A model generated the notes under the pieces. That model saw nothing but the letters and a program-made list of their open reading frames with translations. It ran no database searches and had not been told where the DNA came from. Positions 23,484 to 35,872 of a DNA stretch of 64,000 nt are shown piece after piece. Made by a program: the position numbers and the translations under genes. This DNA is from Phlebotomus papatasi (lineage: Eukaryota > Arthropoda > Insecta > Diptera > Psychodidae), in the NCBI RefSeq assembly GCF_024763615.1, contig NC_077222.1:45756001-45820000 (forward strand), in the 5' to 3' direction. Position 1 is the first letter of the stretch, and each line of letters begins with the position of its first letter.

Positions 23484-26400
23484 CAAATAAAAATAAATAA
23501 ACTTAACATATCGCTGGTTGGATTTTCTTTCCTTTTACATATTAATGTTATTGGTTTTAATAAAATGAACGATCTTTTAGAGAATTCCAAAGACAGTTTT
23601 AGAATTTACCTCACGTGCAAGTTTGGGCATAAACTGCAGGAGTCTACAAGCGGCAATAAAATGTTTAACTGCATTTAACCCTTCAATGGTAGTTGTAGTA
23701 TATTTCAATAAAACTTTTTTTTAATGTTTGATAAAGAGTTTGAATAGTTTGACATTGTAAAACTGTAATAAAAAACTTTTAAATTAATCTGCAATAATCT
23801 CTATCTAATGATTCAAGTAAAGTTAAATGGAGAAAACTTAACGTAAAATCTCAATTCTAATATAAATCTCTAAATCACCTTTAAAAAATTGATTGCTTTC
23901 TCCGATAAAGGTTTTTTGAATTTGCAATTCATGAAGTTATTTAATTTTAAGATTAAATATTTCAGCTTTTCCTTTTTGAGAATTAATAAGAAAATAATAA
24001 CTTTTTTATGAAAAAATCAAATTTGAAAAAGAAAGTAATATTTTGGTGTAAAGCCAAGGGTTAACTTGTGATTTATTGGGTATTTATTTTTGTATGATTT
24101 TTTTAGTCGTTAACTAGTAAGTTCAATCGGGTCTAAATGATTGGAATAATTTATTTTGTAAATACAAACAATTTCTATATATTTAATTTTATAAATTATA
24201 AAAATGAATCTTGAAAAATCGATGGAATATTAGTTTCCTTTTGACGCGTTTTAAAATCAATTAAAATTATTCTGCATTCAAAATTTTATTCCTTCGTCTT
24301 AATTTTCTACTTACGGTAAAAAAATGACAATTTGAAATTTGACAAATTTTGAAATTCTCGCAAGAATTTAAAGAATTGATAATGATAATAATAATCTATA
24401 TAGATTCATATGGCTTAAAGCCATATTGGGACTGAATGTATTCAAATTTCTGTGGTATTGCTGGGTGAATTAATTTACAAGCCGGTCCGAGCAGGACAAG
24501 AGGCAATTAATGACTTTGAAAGAGAATATACCAACATGCAAATATGGGCACTTTACCAGTGTTTTGACTTTGGGGTTAGTTTTTGAATTTTCTCTGGGGA
24601 TTTTTCTTCAGAGTTTAGTTAATTTTTGATTAAGGTTTATAATGAACTTTTATGATTTATATTTGAAGCTTTGCAAGTTATTCTGTTGATCGAAAAGAAT
24701 GGTTACCTCAGATCACCGTGATACATAGATTGTGAATCAATCTTTTTTCCTAAATTTTTTATATATTTTACAAGAAGCTATTTCACTTATGTAACTTTAA
24801 ATTTTCTTTTTATTTAAGCAATAGAAGTCTCTAATCGTTAATTCACGTCACTTACCTTCTCAAAAATGAAAAAAAATACATTTATGTGTTTTCCATCCAT
24901 GAACATCATTTTTGAATATCAAATCTCATAATTTAAATCAATTTTCCTCTTTAAATATTAAGACATTCCAAGCTGGAGATGGCAAATCTCAGCGCTAGGA
25001 TTAGCATTCTGTTACAGAATACTAATGCGCCTTCCCAGTCCGGGTTCTAAACTTAGAGTGTTTGAGCTATTAAAAAAATATACTTATGCTGGATAATGTG
25101 CGGAATGACTATCGCCATGTTTACAGGTGCCCAAATCCCCAAATTTATTATGCTCCCACCAATTTATAAAGCGGGCCCTTATGGCCGATACGCCACCAGA
25201 ACTGGTAGCCAGTTCAACATTTATTTTTCATCGACAAAATTTTCAGCATTTTATATATGTTTTATATATGTTTTTATTTTTTCTATATTTAGATTTTCAT
25301 TCCGACATTTTATTGTTTATTGATTATAATAATTTTCTTTAAGTTCCACTCGAAAGTTAAAACGAACCCCATATTTTTTGGTCTTTATTATGAAAAGAGG
25401 AAAATTTTATTGGAAAATACTTTTCTTTCCAAGTACATCTTCATCGCTATATGTTTTTTGATATTACCTTATATTTTAAAAATCGTTATTTTTTATTGAG
25501 GGGTAGGTGATCTGGCCTAATGCAAAAGAGACTTCTCGTTTTCATTTATCTAATCGTATTTGTGTTTCGTATTTTCTTTAACCATCTTTTCGTCTCATTT
25601 TGAAATGGAACTTTAGACTAACTGTGAGGCTAGAGATGGTGGTTATGGTAAAGTCAGGGTTTGGTGGGTATGGTAAGGTCAGGGATGGGGGTATGATATG
25701 GTCAGACACGATGGCTATAGGGTGTATAGATAAAAATAGAAAATCTTGTTAATTGAAATCAAATTATTCTAATCATGCTAAGTGAAGTTCATTCCTTTCT
25801 CCTTAGCGGAGAATAAAGTACAAAAGACTCATTTTACTTTCAATTTAATGTCACAAAATAATTATAAAATTGCAAAGAAACAGTGTTCTGACTATTTGGT
25901 AATCATAAAAATTGATTAGTGTAAAAATTCACACAAAATTCTTCTTTTTTTTTAATATTTCAGTATGTTATCTAACAGAGACATTCTATGACAATTGACA
26001 TAGAGAAAATTGTCGCGAAGGAATAAAATGTGAAATTACAAGCAACAAAAAATGAATTAAAAGAAAACAAATAAATAAACAAAAACAAATGCAGAGAATG
26101 CTTTTTATTTAGATAAGTTATGATTAAATAAATTTATTTTATTTTGTCGAAAATTCTTTGTAAATTAGATTTTGTCTTTAGTAATGTCGTTTTAACATAA
26201 ACAAGTTAAATAAACTTATTGTTATGAATAAGTACCGTACCGATTATACTCCCTATTAAGTAAAATTTTTGAGGCAAGTTTGCAGATTAAAAGCTCTACT
26301 ATTTAGCTATTTGCTACGATATATTAAATTGTAAAATAAATATGGTACAGTATGATATTATTATTTTAACGTATTTCTTGATTTATGTTTACCTGCGTGT

Positions 26401-27015
26401 TTGTTATTATGCGAATTATTATAATACCTCATTAAGACACCGTAAATTATTATAATATTATATCATATCAACAGTTTGCTGAAATCGTATTTCTTAGCAA
26501 CGATAATAACACTTTAATTATCGCTTTATGATACATAAATTTGATATAAGTAAATACCATTGAAGGGTTTGCCCAAAATAATGCATACTTTATTAGTATA
26601 ATAAAAAAAAACTAATAAATTGAAAATTTCCGAATTGTGGAGACTACATTCGAATTAAATTTTATTATTTATTTTCAAATAAATGTAATAACATTTTAGT
26701 GTGTAATATCGTAAAGTAAAGCTATCGTTTTATTTTAGAGACCAAACGGATAACATTATCGGCTTTTGATCTTAGAAAATACTTTTTCTTTAAATTTATT
26801 ATCAAAATTTTCCATCCCAAAACCCTACATTCTCTCATAAATTTTTTTGAAATGCTTTTCTAAACGATAAATGACTTTTCGAGTCACTATACAGACAAAT
26901 ATCTATTCGTTCATTACCAGAGCTAGTAACTAAATGGGTATACGGGCTGTATGGTTTAACTTCTCTGATTTCCTATCAATCAAGATGTTTTGTAAAATTT
27001 TGTCTGAGGATTGCA
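23484..27015 (+). repeat. 3.5-kb duplicated block, second copy
   Basis: A direct repeat of 18782-22312, offset by about 4.7 kb. It carries the same internal landmarks: the tRNA-like segment (24970-25050), the open frame at 25096-25323 and the minisatellite (25636-25712). At its right end it reads through a TTAA where the first copy has the D element. Confidence 0.93.
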
Positions 27016-27104
27016 TATTAATGGTAAATAATTGTGGGAAACCTATCGAATTTCTTGTTATTTAGGACTTTGAGATCTTGACTAGATTAAGTCTCTACTA
27101 GAAA

Positions 27105-27238
27105 CAATTTTCGTCAAAAATTGTCTTTTTTAAAAAATTCTGACGTTTCTGAATACAACAATAGGGGAAATTTTCTTTAAAAAGCCATTTTTTAAAGAAA
27201 TTTCTACTAGTGTGTAGAGGCCATAAGGGCCGTTTTGG
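27105..27238. mobile_element. Family P hairpin element, copy 1
   Basis: The arms contain TTTTCGTCAAAAATTG and GTGTGTAGAGGCC, the hallmarks of family P (best copy 32607-32754). One arm is decayed. Confidence 0.6.
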
Positions 27239-28205
27239 ATAAAATACTTTGATATTCCTTGCTCTAAAGTCGACTTCACATAATAAATTGGGGGTAAAAA
27301 ATCGCGTCGAGCAAACGGTTCTCGGTCACCGAAATGGATAAAATTGGCTCGACGCGATTCTTTACATCCAAAATTCAATTCACAATCGAATTTTCATGCA
27401 TTCCGAGTTGCAAGCAGCGTGAGTTGCACGCATTTCGAGGTAGCCTGTAAAGAATCTCAGCTACCATAAGCTTATCTGGGCTTATAACTGGTCATTTTCT
27501 ATTTTAAATAGGTTGAGTGAAGAAGGCCAACAAGAGAAAGAAAAGTTCATTGAAATCGGTTAATAAACATTACACCCTTAGAAAAGTTTAGACATGATTA
27601 CTAATGTATAATAGTAGAATGGGATATTATTGCCATATTAACTTAAAATGATTACAATAATCATAAAATATTTTTTTCATAACAATTTTATTAGTAATAA
27701 GAACGAAAGGCAATATTTAGATAGATAAGTTATGGCAATTATTTCATATAGATTTCACAAAATATTACATGGTTGTGTTAATTAAATGAAATTGATAATT
27801 GAAACTAATATCAGTAACGAATTTCATTTAGTCATAACTATCAATATAAATACATGAGCCTATATTTTTATATAGTTCTGTCAACTTTTGCAAGAATTAC
27901 GCAGGGTTATTCAACTAATTCTGGTCAACTATTTCATTTAGTTACCCGAACTACATATGAAGTTGGGTCTATATTTACTATATTTTATAGTTCTAATAAC
28001 TGCATATGAGCTTCTCCTAACTAATTTTTTCTAAGAGCGTAAAGATAGAGTCCGGTCCATTTGGATATGGTAAGGGTGAGGGTACAGTGGGTTGGGGTAG
28101 AGATGGATGGGACCCATTATTAAAAGATCTTGTTCTCGGATACAATATATGCTAAAATTTCATCCAAATCCCTTCATAAACATAGAAAATGCAGTCCGGT
28201 CAAGA
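27239..28205. other. Non-coding stretch with an old repeat
   Basis: Bases 27380-27480 contain TGTAAAGAATCTCAGCTACC and the phrase TCCGAGTTGC, which recur in similar form at 52845-52915. The rest shows nothing recognisable. Confidence 0.4.
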
Positions 28206-28520
28206 CATTTTTGGTTATAGCTCGGGTTAGGGAACATCAAGGGAGGAGTGCGACCCACCGTTGGAAAGGCCTCGACCCCAAGGGCGCGACTTCTAGCGGC
28301 CCAATGACTTTTAACCTTTGCCGAAAACTGCTTGTCGATATCTCTCCGTTCTCTCTCCAGAAGTAATTATACGACGGACGGGACGGGACGTCCACGAAAA
28401 TCGATTTTTGGCGCACATGATTTTCGTGATCTATGAGTGTCAAAACGTGTAGATCCAAAATTTGGGCCCGATCTGACGAGGTCGGATTTCACCTGTGACC
28501 ACAAAAGCTGAGATTGTAAA
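28206..28520. repeat. Fragment related to family K
   Basis: The segment with AACCTTTGCCGAAAAC, GGACGGGACGGGACG and the GGCCCGATCTGACGAGG phrase resembles the outer 250 bp of family K (compare 63180-63410), but is diverged, as from a sister subfamily. Confidence 0.55.
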
Positions 28521-28679
28521 AATTCTCAGCTAATAAACGTAGGATAGGAAGGGGGTTAATTACTCAGAATAAGTAGTATTTTGCTCAATATTCTTCATAA
28601 GAAAAATTATAATACCCAAATGTTTAGTTCTACTGCTGTTTAATTCTACCTGGTCTCCCCTTGGACGTTGGGTGCGATT

Positions 28680-28795
28680 TTCGTCAAAAATAACATTTTT
28701 TTTAAGGAAATCGTCTGCACAGGTATAGGTGCAAACGTCAAAATTCTGTCAAAAATGCAACTTTTGACGAAAATTGCTCACAATGTATATAGACT
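28680..28795. mobile_element. Family P hairpin element, copy 2
   Basis: Inverted TTTTCGTCAAAAAT and ACTTTTGACGAAAATTGC arms surround a centre with GCAAACGTCAAAATTCTG, as in family P. Confidence 0.65.
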
Positions 28796-29213
28796 ATAAA
28801 TTACAAATGATATTATAAAACGATTAATTGATTTTGTGCTAATATTTTGGAATTAAAATATTTTAACATAGCCTCTAAAATGTATCAGAATTTATTTAAT
28901 TTGGATAGAATTGGGATCTACCAATTTGTTTTTTTTTTTTTTTAATTCAAATTTAAGTTATTTTTTCTACATTATTTATGTTGTTCTTTTGTGACTGTCG
29001 TCGTCTTATTTATTACTATTCTCATAAAAAAATGGCTTATATACTTTCTTAATTGTTTTGGTAAACTTTTCGCATAAAAAATGAACTTTTGAATGGATTG
29101 CGGTAGTAAAGGGATTGCACGGCAAAATGGCTAAAAATCCTCTTATATTCTTGTCATTATAAATTCATAAAATTGTAAAGTATAAAATCGATTTTAGATT
29201 CTTGTACATCCAG
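28796..29213. other. Non-coding stretch
   Basis: AT-rich with long T runs. Nothing recognisable. Confidence 0.4.
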
Positions 29214-29215
29214 TA

Positions 29216-29673
29216 GGGTAGACGGGGGTATTATCGATTAGTTAAGGAAATGATCAACTTTAACAGACAAAAACTATTTATATATTCGTATTTTTGAAAT
29301 GAAAACTTGTTGATGTCCTGTAGAAGATCGACCACTCACATTCTTGATATATTTATTTTGGAGTGGTTTAAAACACGAAAAACTTTTCGAAGTGCATTTG
29401 CATGTAATATCGATCAGCTGATGGTATTATTGATCAATCGATGTTTGTAATATCGATCAAGGAAAAATGGGTTTTACATGTACCATCAGGGAATGTGAAT
29501 ATGTATTTTATATTTTCCGGGTTATTTGACAAGGTGAAACATAAAATAATCAAACAATCATATAATTAAAATTCATGTAGAAAAAATTTTTTTTTATCCA
29601 TAAATTGGAAGAGAAGTCGATACAAGCATCGTTTGATCGATTAGGAGTGTTTTGGTAATAAAAGCGTCTACCC
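29216..29673. mobile_element. Family Q element
   Basis: The ends GGGTAGACGGGGGTATTA and inverse (TGGTAATAAAAGCGTCTACCC with changes) are flanked by TA (29214-29215, 29674-29675). The word GTAATATCGATCA, or a close variant, appears about four times inside (29224, 29405, 29425, 29448). Non-coding. Confidence 0.8.
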
Positions 29674-29675
29674 TA

Positions 29676-30388
29676 CATACTCTGAAATGACGAGTCAGAA
29701 CTTTGTTGTTGATTTTTGTGAATTTTTTTATTTATGTTTAATCGGAATTATTTATTTCCAGTGAATATTGTGGTGATTTTCTGTGAATATTGTGATAATC
29801 CTTTAAAGTTTATTTGTTACAGTTTATTTCATCAATTTTGACGTGTTTGTGATGTGTTTTATACGATTTTGATATAGAAGCTGAATTATTTACATAAGTT
29901 TTGGAGTCTGAAAACGTAAAATATGGCAAAACTACTAGTGCTCTTTTTATGTATCAGATCAGGAACCATTGATTGTGTGGAATGCAACTAGAAAGGTGTC
30001 TTTCCTGAAATTTGGAGCAAGAGATCAAAGAGGCGGACGTCCTTCACACGAATAGGGCGCACCAACAGCATCCCATTGCAACGGTTAGCAAAATAAGAGG
30101 ACTAAAACAAGAGTTTGGTACTCTGAGAGCCCTTAAAAGTAGCTCATGGAATATGACAGTTGTGTCTCTTCAATGACCAATTAAATTTATTATCCAAGAA
30201 AATTATCCAAGAGCAGCTTAGCGGCGACAAGGATTATCGAGAAGAAGTATTGACAAAGTGCATTGGTCACTATTCCAGTGATTTTCTTGGAGGTGGAAAA
30301 ATTAAGCTCAAAATGGCGAAAGGAAGGGTGGGGGGTCAATGCACCAAGTTGCAATGTTCACCCGATATATAACAGTTGCCATTAATCC
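29676..30388 (+). pseudogene. Decayed coding-like segment of unknown family
   Basis: Stretches at about 29960-30055, 30060-30165 and 30160-30310 read as plausible protein in shifting frames, including KFGARDQRGGRPSH and IIQEQLSGDKDYREEVLTKC, broken by stops. That is what a dead retrocopy or an old transposon gene looks like. I do not recognise the family. From about 30290 the sequence is a fragment of family K (GGTGGGGGGTCAATGCACC). Confidence 0.35.
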
Positions 30389-30392
30389 TTAA

Positions 30393-31414
30393 CTCTTTCC
30401 GGACCACAACATATACAGCGAACGAATTTCAATAAAACTCACTTTATTGTAAGTCTTATAGTGGTCAAATATGATACTTTTGTAGAGAAAGAATTTTCTC
30501 CGCCTCTGGGAAATTGGAAAACTCATGGGAACTCTCGTTCCCTAAAGAACGCAAAGGATCCAAACTTGGATAAACTTCAATTTTCCAAAAGCCAATAATA
30601 TCAATTTTGTGAATTATTTTTGCGTGTCAAATGAATGACTCCTTTACAATGTTGATCACTAAAACAAGAAGAATTATTGACCAGTATTTTGTGGGATGTC
30701 CAGGAAGTGCTAAAAGGACACCCAGCTCCTGCTTGCCAACAGATTCCTCAAAATATTTCACAGAATAACACTTTCACACATTTCTCTCAACAGGATATTA
30801 TTGCAGACACATTAAGCTTTCTCAAGAGCCAAAAAAACACTTCCTGGACAATCAAAATTCACCAAAATCTGGAAGAATAGGAAAAACTTCCCCGAAAGCA
30901 ATCTCCCTCGCTGCCAAATGTCAAAATTATCGGCCATATTGGCAAAAATTTCGCTCCCGCTTGGAATTTTCCTACAAGGTTGGTGTCAAAAAGCAAATGG
31001 CGGGCATTGACGGTATAACCTTACATTTGAACTTTAGATTTTTGGGGACGAGAGTTCCCATCAAGTTTGAACAAGTTTTTTGAAAATTTAAGAAAAAATT
31101 GTTTTTCGAATTTATGCAAATTGTAATTGTTAGTTATCATACTTATTGACCCCGAGAGGTTTTTCCTTATTCTGGTCTAGAAATATCAAAAAAGTCACAA
31201 TATCTGCAAGGAAGCAGAAAATCGAAAATTCACGATTTTTGACTAAGAATATCTTAGCTCAGGAGTTAATTAGGATCCTGTAAAAAATATCCTAGATTTG
31301 GACATCCTTATAGTTTGTAATCATCCACAAGAATCGGATTTTTATCGATTCTAAATAGTTTAAAAAAAATTCTTTTTTCTATGGGTACCCAGAGTCCCAA
31401 AGGAGACGAAAGAG
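30393..31414. mobile_element. Family D TTAA-inserting element, copy 2
   Basis: A close copy of 22317-23328, flanked by TTAA (30389-30392, 31415-31418). The right end has the uninterrupted palindrome GGGTACCC just inside the tip. The open frame of copy 1 is frameshifted here, which argues against a conserved protein. Confidence 0.87.
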
Positions 31415-31418
31415 TTAA

Positions 31419-32390
31419 GAAATTACGGTAATTAAGCGAAATACACTAACCTTAAGGTTGTGTCCTGAATTACAAGGCCAAAGGAAATCGCTGAGACATT
31501 ATCGTTAAATTGTTAGATAAACTATCTAGAGTAAATTCAGCTAATTCAAAACCTGCTCCAAAAGGAAATTTTTCGCTACTCTAAATGGAAACGTCATTGT
31601 TTTACGATAAATACAGTACTAAACTACTATATTTATATATTTTCTATACCACAGTTTCATTATTTAGTTAATTTTGCTCCAAATACTGCGAAAATCCATT
31701 CATATTCACAAATTTTAATTTGTTAATTTCTCAGCAAATTTAAAAGTGTACCTTTCAACATAGAATTTTTCATCGATCGACCATGTTTTCCCATGAAAAA
31801 CACAATAAGGTGATTGTTCTTTATTCGTTTTGTTTAACATTTATGTCATATTTGTGGATAATTTTAGTTAAATTAAGTGTTAATCTTTATTGTTAACGAT
31901 ACGTGAAGTTTTCTAATGAAATAATTACCTATTTCGTGAACAAAAAGGGTTTTTCCGAAGTGTCTGCAAATGCTTCAATTAGAAACCCCGGAAATATGAT
32001 CTTTTTGGAGAGATTTTCTTATTGTTTTAGATGGGAAAGGAAAAAGACCAGGAATAAGAACAAATCCTGCACTAAAGAGCAACTCAACAAGGTTTTGGAA
32101 GCCTTTCGTCGCGGTTTCACTTATACACTGTTTATCTCCAATTAGAAACTTTCCTTTGTCTCCATTTGGATTAATTTGTAACCAATAGAAACATTTTACA
32201 CTCGCGTATTTTTCGTGTATTTAAGAAGTTTTCAAATTATATTTAAAGAATTTTTACTAAACAGTAACATTCTAAAAGAGTCAAGGAGCAAATTTATGTA
32301 ATTCTCTTCAGAAAAAAATGAACTTAATGTGTTGAACCTTCTGCCAAAGTTAAAGCGTCTGGAAATGGTTTTGCATTAGGACATTTACCC
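31419..32390. other. Non-coding stretch with an HTH-like open frame
   Basis: The frame at 31903-32145 contains SCTKEQLNKVLEAFRRG, similar in style to the pipsqueak/CENP-B-type helix-turn-helix start of pogo-like transposases. No further transposase follows and no ends are defined, so it may be a relic or chance. Confidence 0.3.
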
Positions 32391-32396
32391 TAAGAG

Positions 32397-32467
32397 GGCA
32401 CTAGATGGGTCAAGTGGTAGACTACTCGCTCTATGATGTAAGTGTCCAGAATTTGGATCCCATTTAG
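32397..32467 (+). repeat. tRNA-like SINE head
   Basis: GGGTCAAGTGGTAGACTACT is a good D-arm/A-box match, followed by CGCTCTATGATG (anticodon-arm-like) and TTTGGATCCCAT where the T arm would be. The B box is degraded, so this is a SINE relic rather than a working tRNA. Confidence 0.45.
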
Positions 32468-32606
32468 GTCACCATGAATTTTTCTGACGTTAAAAGTGTT
32501 TGAATTGCATCCAGTGAGTTTGATTCTACGGGGCATGGGACTGACAACCCCATCCCCATATAATAAAAAAAATATAATTGATGTCCCAAACTCCCCTTGC
32601 GGGAAG

Positions 32607-32754
32607 GCCTAATGGCCTCTACACATTGGGAGAAATTTTTGTCAAAAATTGCTTTCTTGAAGGAAATTCCCTGCAGCGTTGTAGGGAGAAACGTCAAATT
32701 TCTGTCAAAAACGCAATTTTTGACGAAAATTGCTCCCAATGTGTAGACACCTTA
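32607..32754. mobile_element. Family P hairpin element, copy 3 (best preserved)
   Basis: The arms CTCTACACATTGGGAG and CTCCCAATGTGTAGAC pair, continuing inwards with inverted TTTTTGTCAAAAATTG. About 148 bp, non-coding. Confidence 0.8.
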
Positions 32755-32799
32755 AGTTTCTATATGAAACGTAGTACCATTATTATTTTAATATACAGT

Positions 32800-33012
32800 A
32801 TACTGAGAAAAAAGAGGATGCAATTAACATTTTTTTCCTCAGAACTTTAACACTTTTTAGGTGTAAAAATATATTAACATTTTTTCATGTTAATTTTACA
32901 CCTTATTAAGGGTAAAATTAACATGGAAAAGGGTTACTTTAACCTCTAATACACCTAAAAGGGTAATATTTACACCGATTTTGGATCAATATTGCAGGGT
33001 AAAATTGACATT
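32800..33012. mobile_element. Element-like block with TTTTACACC words (O)
   Basis: GTTAATTTTACACC, GGTAAAATTAACATGG and GGTAAAATTGACAT recur in both orientations over 200 bp, the style of the arms of the other small elements. The precise ends are not clear. Confidence 0.4.
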
Positions 33013-33027
33013 TCCGGAATGTTATTA

Positions 33028-35872
33028 GGTGAGATTCTTAACAATCTCACCTACTATAATCCTAACAAAATTTCATGTCGTCCGATCGACCTCAAACTTG
33101 CCCAAAATGTGTTTCGCCACTTCCTGATCACGAATATATGGGGGGCTAAGTTAAGTTCCCGGCCGGCCGGCTGGCCGGCCGCTCTTTGGAGCTTAATAGC
33201 TCCTAAACTAAAAAAGATATCGACTTGCGGTTTTCGGCAAAGGTTATATATCGCAAGAAAATTGCAACTTGGAGCATTGACTCCCCCACCCCCCACCCCT
33301 CCTTCTGCCATTTTAAAGACCCCCCTTTTTTTGTTTTCTCAATAGCTCCGCCCCTGTGGCATCGAGCGGGCTCAAATTTTAGTATGTTATAGCTGGGCCT
33401 TAGGGCCTTCCATCAATACCAAACTTAAGGTCCCCCGACGAGCCCCCTGACCCGAGCTATAAGGGTCCAAAAAAAATTCTTAAAATGGCCATAACTCCGG
33501 TTCTAATTGTCAAAATTTAAAAAATGAGGGCATTTTGGAAAGCTCTCATAAAATGCCACTTCCCCTTCTAACATCGCAAGTTCATAAAACCACCGCTAGG
33601 GGCGCTATTATTAAAAAGAAAATTTTTAAATCTTAAAAGTTAAATAACTCAAAAATTCCTTATGCAATCAGGCTGAAATTTTAGTACGTCGTGGCCCTTG
33701 ATTATACCTATCAAACAAAAAAACCTTAAGTCGATCCATAACCCCTGACCCGAGCTATAAGGGGTCAAAGTTCGAACATTGACCGGCCTCTATCTCCGGT
33801 TCTAATTAACATAGCGACATAAATTTTACCTTTTTGGTTTCGTCTCGATGAGCACTTTCAGATGGAAGTTCAAAAAGTCACCACAGGTGGCGCTGTGATA
33901 GCGTCAAAATTCATCGAAATTCAAAGTAATTTTTCTCAAAAACGGCATTGTGCAAGTTAATGAAATTTTAGTATGTTGTAGTCCAGTCTAGGACGTTTCC
34001 AAAATGGTGCAAATCTGCGCTGTGGTTAAAACAGAACCGGAGATAGGGTAAGTGTGCCAAATTTCGGCATAGTTGCATGTAAGCACCGAAGTCCTAAGTT
34101 TGAAATGCAATATTTTTAATTCATATTGATATTTTTTGTTACTTCCTTTTCGGGAGGGTTGTGCGGAACCTTCAAGACTAGTTTATCATTTTTGTTTTCT
34201 TTAAATCACTTCCTAAAATATTAAAAAATTAATAAAAATATGGACATTGCTTTGGGTAGTATTTCGGCCACTTTGTGTGAAATTTCGGCCACCTTTTTTC
34301 TGACCACATTTTGTGACGCAACGGATAGAAAATTTCAAAACGTCAAACGGAACGAGTTTAATATTTAATTTAATACGTTTATATGACTCACAAGGTCTGA
34401 GATCTTCCGTATAATTTGTCCTGAAGACCTGAAGAGTAGCATCTCAAATTTACGCGCAGATTCCCGTAGCAATTTGCACTTCCTGAACTCTTCCAAGGCC
34501 TTTTCCACATCATCTTTTTCATAGAAGCGATGGTTTTTTTTCTCTGGACATTGTAGAATTCAATAATTGAAAAAGGAAACATAAAATGAATAAGAAATTT
34601 AGGAAAGCAAAAGATGTGGCCGAAATAGGCAACACTACCTCACTGTAGAGACGCTCACAAAGTATATACTTTTTTACGCGAAATACAGGATCCAGCTGGG
34701 AAATTTCACCCGAAATTTAAAGATTGATTCACTATTAACATAAACAGAAACAATCTTTAATGAAAACTAATCAATTTTCATGAAAAACACCGAAGGAAAA
34801 CCTTCTGCACTTCACCACAAATCAGAAGACTGCTAGAGACACAATCGATCTGTCACATTTTTTGTAAGACTCTTTCCACACTGAGTTTTTACAACACAAT
34901 TTAAATTCAAATTATACCTATAATTTAACTGTCTTTGTGTTAATACATCCTAAAATGAATAAATATTTGAAAGCAAAATGAATTCATTGACTATTCGAAG
35001 ATTACATACATAATTTTAATTAATTTATTTGCATGGCCGAAATTATACTCAAAGTGGCCGAAATTAGAAGCTGGCCGAAATTTGGCACACTTACCCTATG
35101 AGGGGTCAAAGTTCACAAAATTCAAAAAATCATATCTCCGGTTCTATGTGACCGATTTTGATGAATGAGGACTTAAATGAAAGATCTCACCAAATGCTAC
35201 AACTTTCTAGAATATTTGAACTTCGTGGGACCAACACCAGGGGCGCCACAGTCGAAAAACCAATTTTGATGACCAAAGAACCGATTTTGATGATTACTTC
35301 GACATAATTGTAGAGCACATTTGTCTCTACATTTTGTCCATACATCATTTTCCAATCAGACTACGCTATCACTCCGATTTTGCCGTTTAAGTGTGAAAAA
35401 ATTGATTTTTCCCATAACGCTTTGAAATCACTCAGTTGCCAATTTGACTGCCTCTACTCCACAAAGACACTTAAAATATGGTTTTAAATGGAAAGTCCCA
35501 CAAAATACAACAATTCTTTGATATAGTTGAAGTTCAACAAATGACTACTTGGGGAACTCTGGATGAAAAAACGAGTTAAGAAACAAAAAACCTCGCTTAT
35601 CTTGGCTTCTGAGTAATCGATGAGATCATGTTCTATGGGAATATTATAGAGAACATTCTGGTCTACGTTTCACCCATATATTACTTTTGTGCCAGTTCAT
35701 CCAAATTCTTGATATTTTGGTTTAAATACAAAATTTGTATAATTTCACGAATTTGATTCAAGATAACTGAATGGCGTCTCCCAACTTCAGTTCTAAATCG
35801 AATTTGCATGCACTCCGAGTTAGCTCACGTTAAGAATCTCACCTACATAAGCCGGTTAGGATTATCTATCCC
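33028..35872 (+). mobile_element. Family K element, copy 1 (host of I2)
   Basis: It starts with a small palindrome around GGTGAGATTCTTAAC and ends with GTTAAGAATCTCACC plus GCCGGTTAGGATTATC. Without the I insertion it is about 1.79 kb, matching the reverse-orientation copy at 61645-63441. The interior has no coding sequence but is built from modules of about 300 bp: AAATTTTAGTA at 33374, 33674 and 33967; CTCCGGTTCTA at 33496, 33797 and (after subtracting I) about 34084; a GGGCGCT/GGCGCC word at 33600, 33890 and 35243. An unusual GGCCGGCCGGCTGGCCGGCC run is at 33161. Confidence 0.85.
34046..35097. mobile_element. Family I element, copy 2, inserted in K
   Basis: The ends GGGTAAGTGTGCCAAATTTC and inverse are flanked by TA (34044-34045, 35098-35099). 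The family K copy at 61645-63441 preserves the uninterrupted site around 62440, showing a single TA duplicated on insertion. This is the longest I copy (1,052 bp). Its reverse-strand frame at 34388-34582 is the broken counterpart of the HTH-like frame at 47184-47345. Confidence 0.95.

Noticed and set aside
20382..25342. Paired open frames at 20382-20646 and 25096-25342 as a conserved small gene
   Set aside because: They are alike because the DNA is a recent duplication; non-coding flanks are equally similar and no domain is seen.
22586..30880. The open frames at 22586-22945 and 30677-30880 as a gene
   Set aside because: They lie inside the two D elements; the second is frameshifted, and there is no transposase motif.
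31903..32145. A free-standing HTH transcription factor gene
   Set aside because: Only a short motif-like stretch is present, with no further domain and no intron signals; kept only as a possible relic.
33161..33180. CpG island or promoter at the GGCCGGCC run
   Set aside because: It is part of the K element; K2 has a different GGACGGAC run at the same place.
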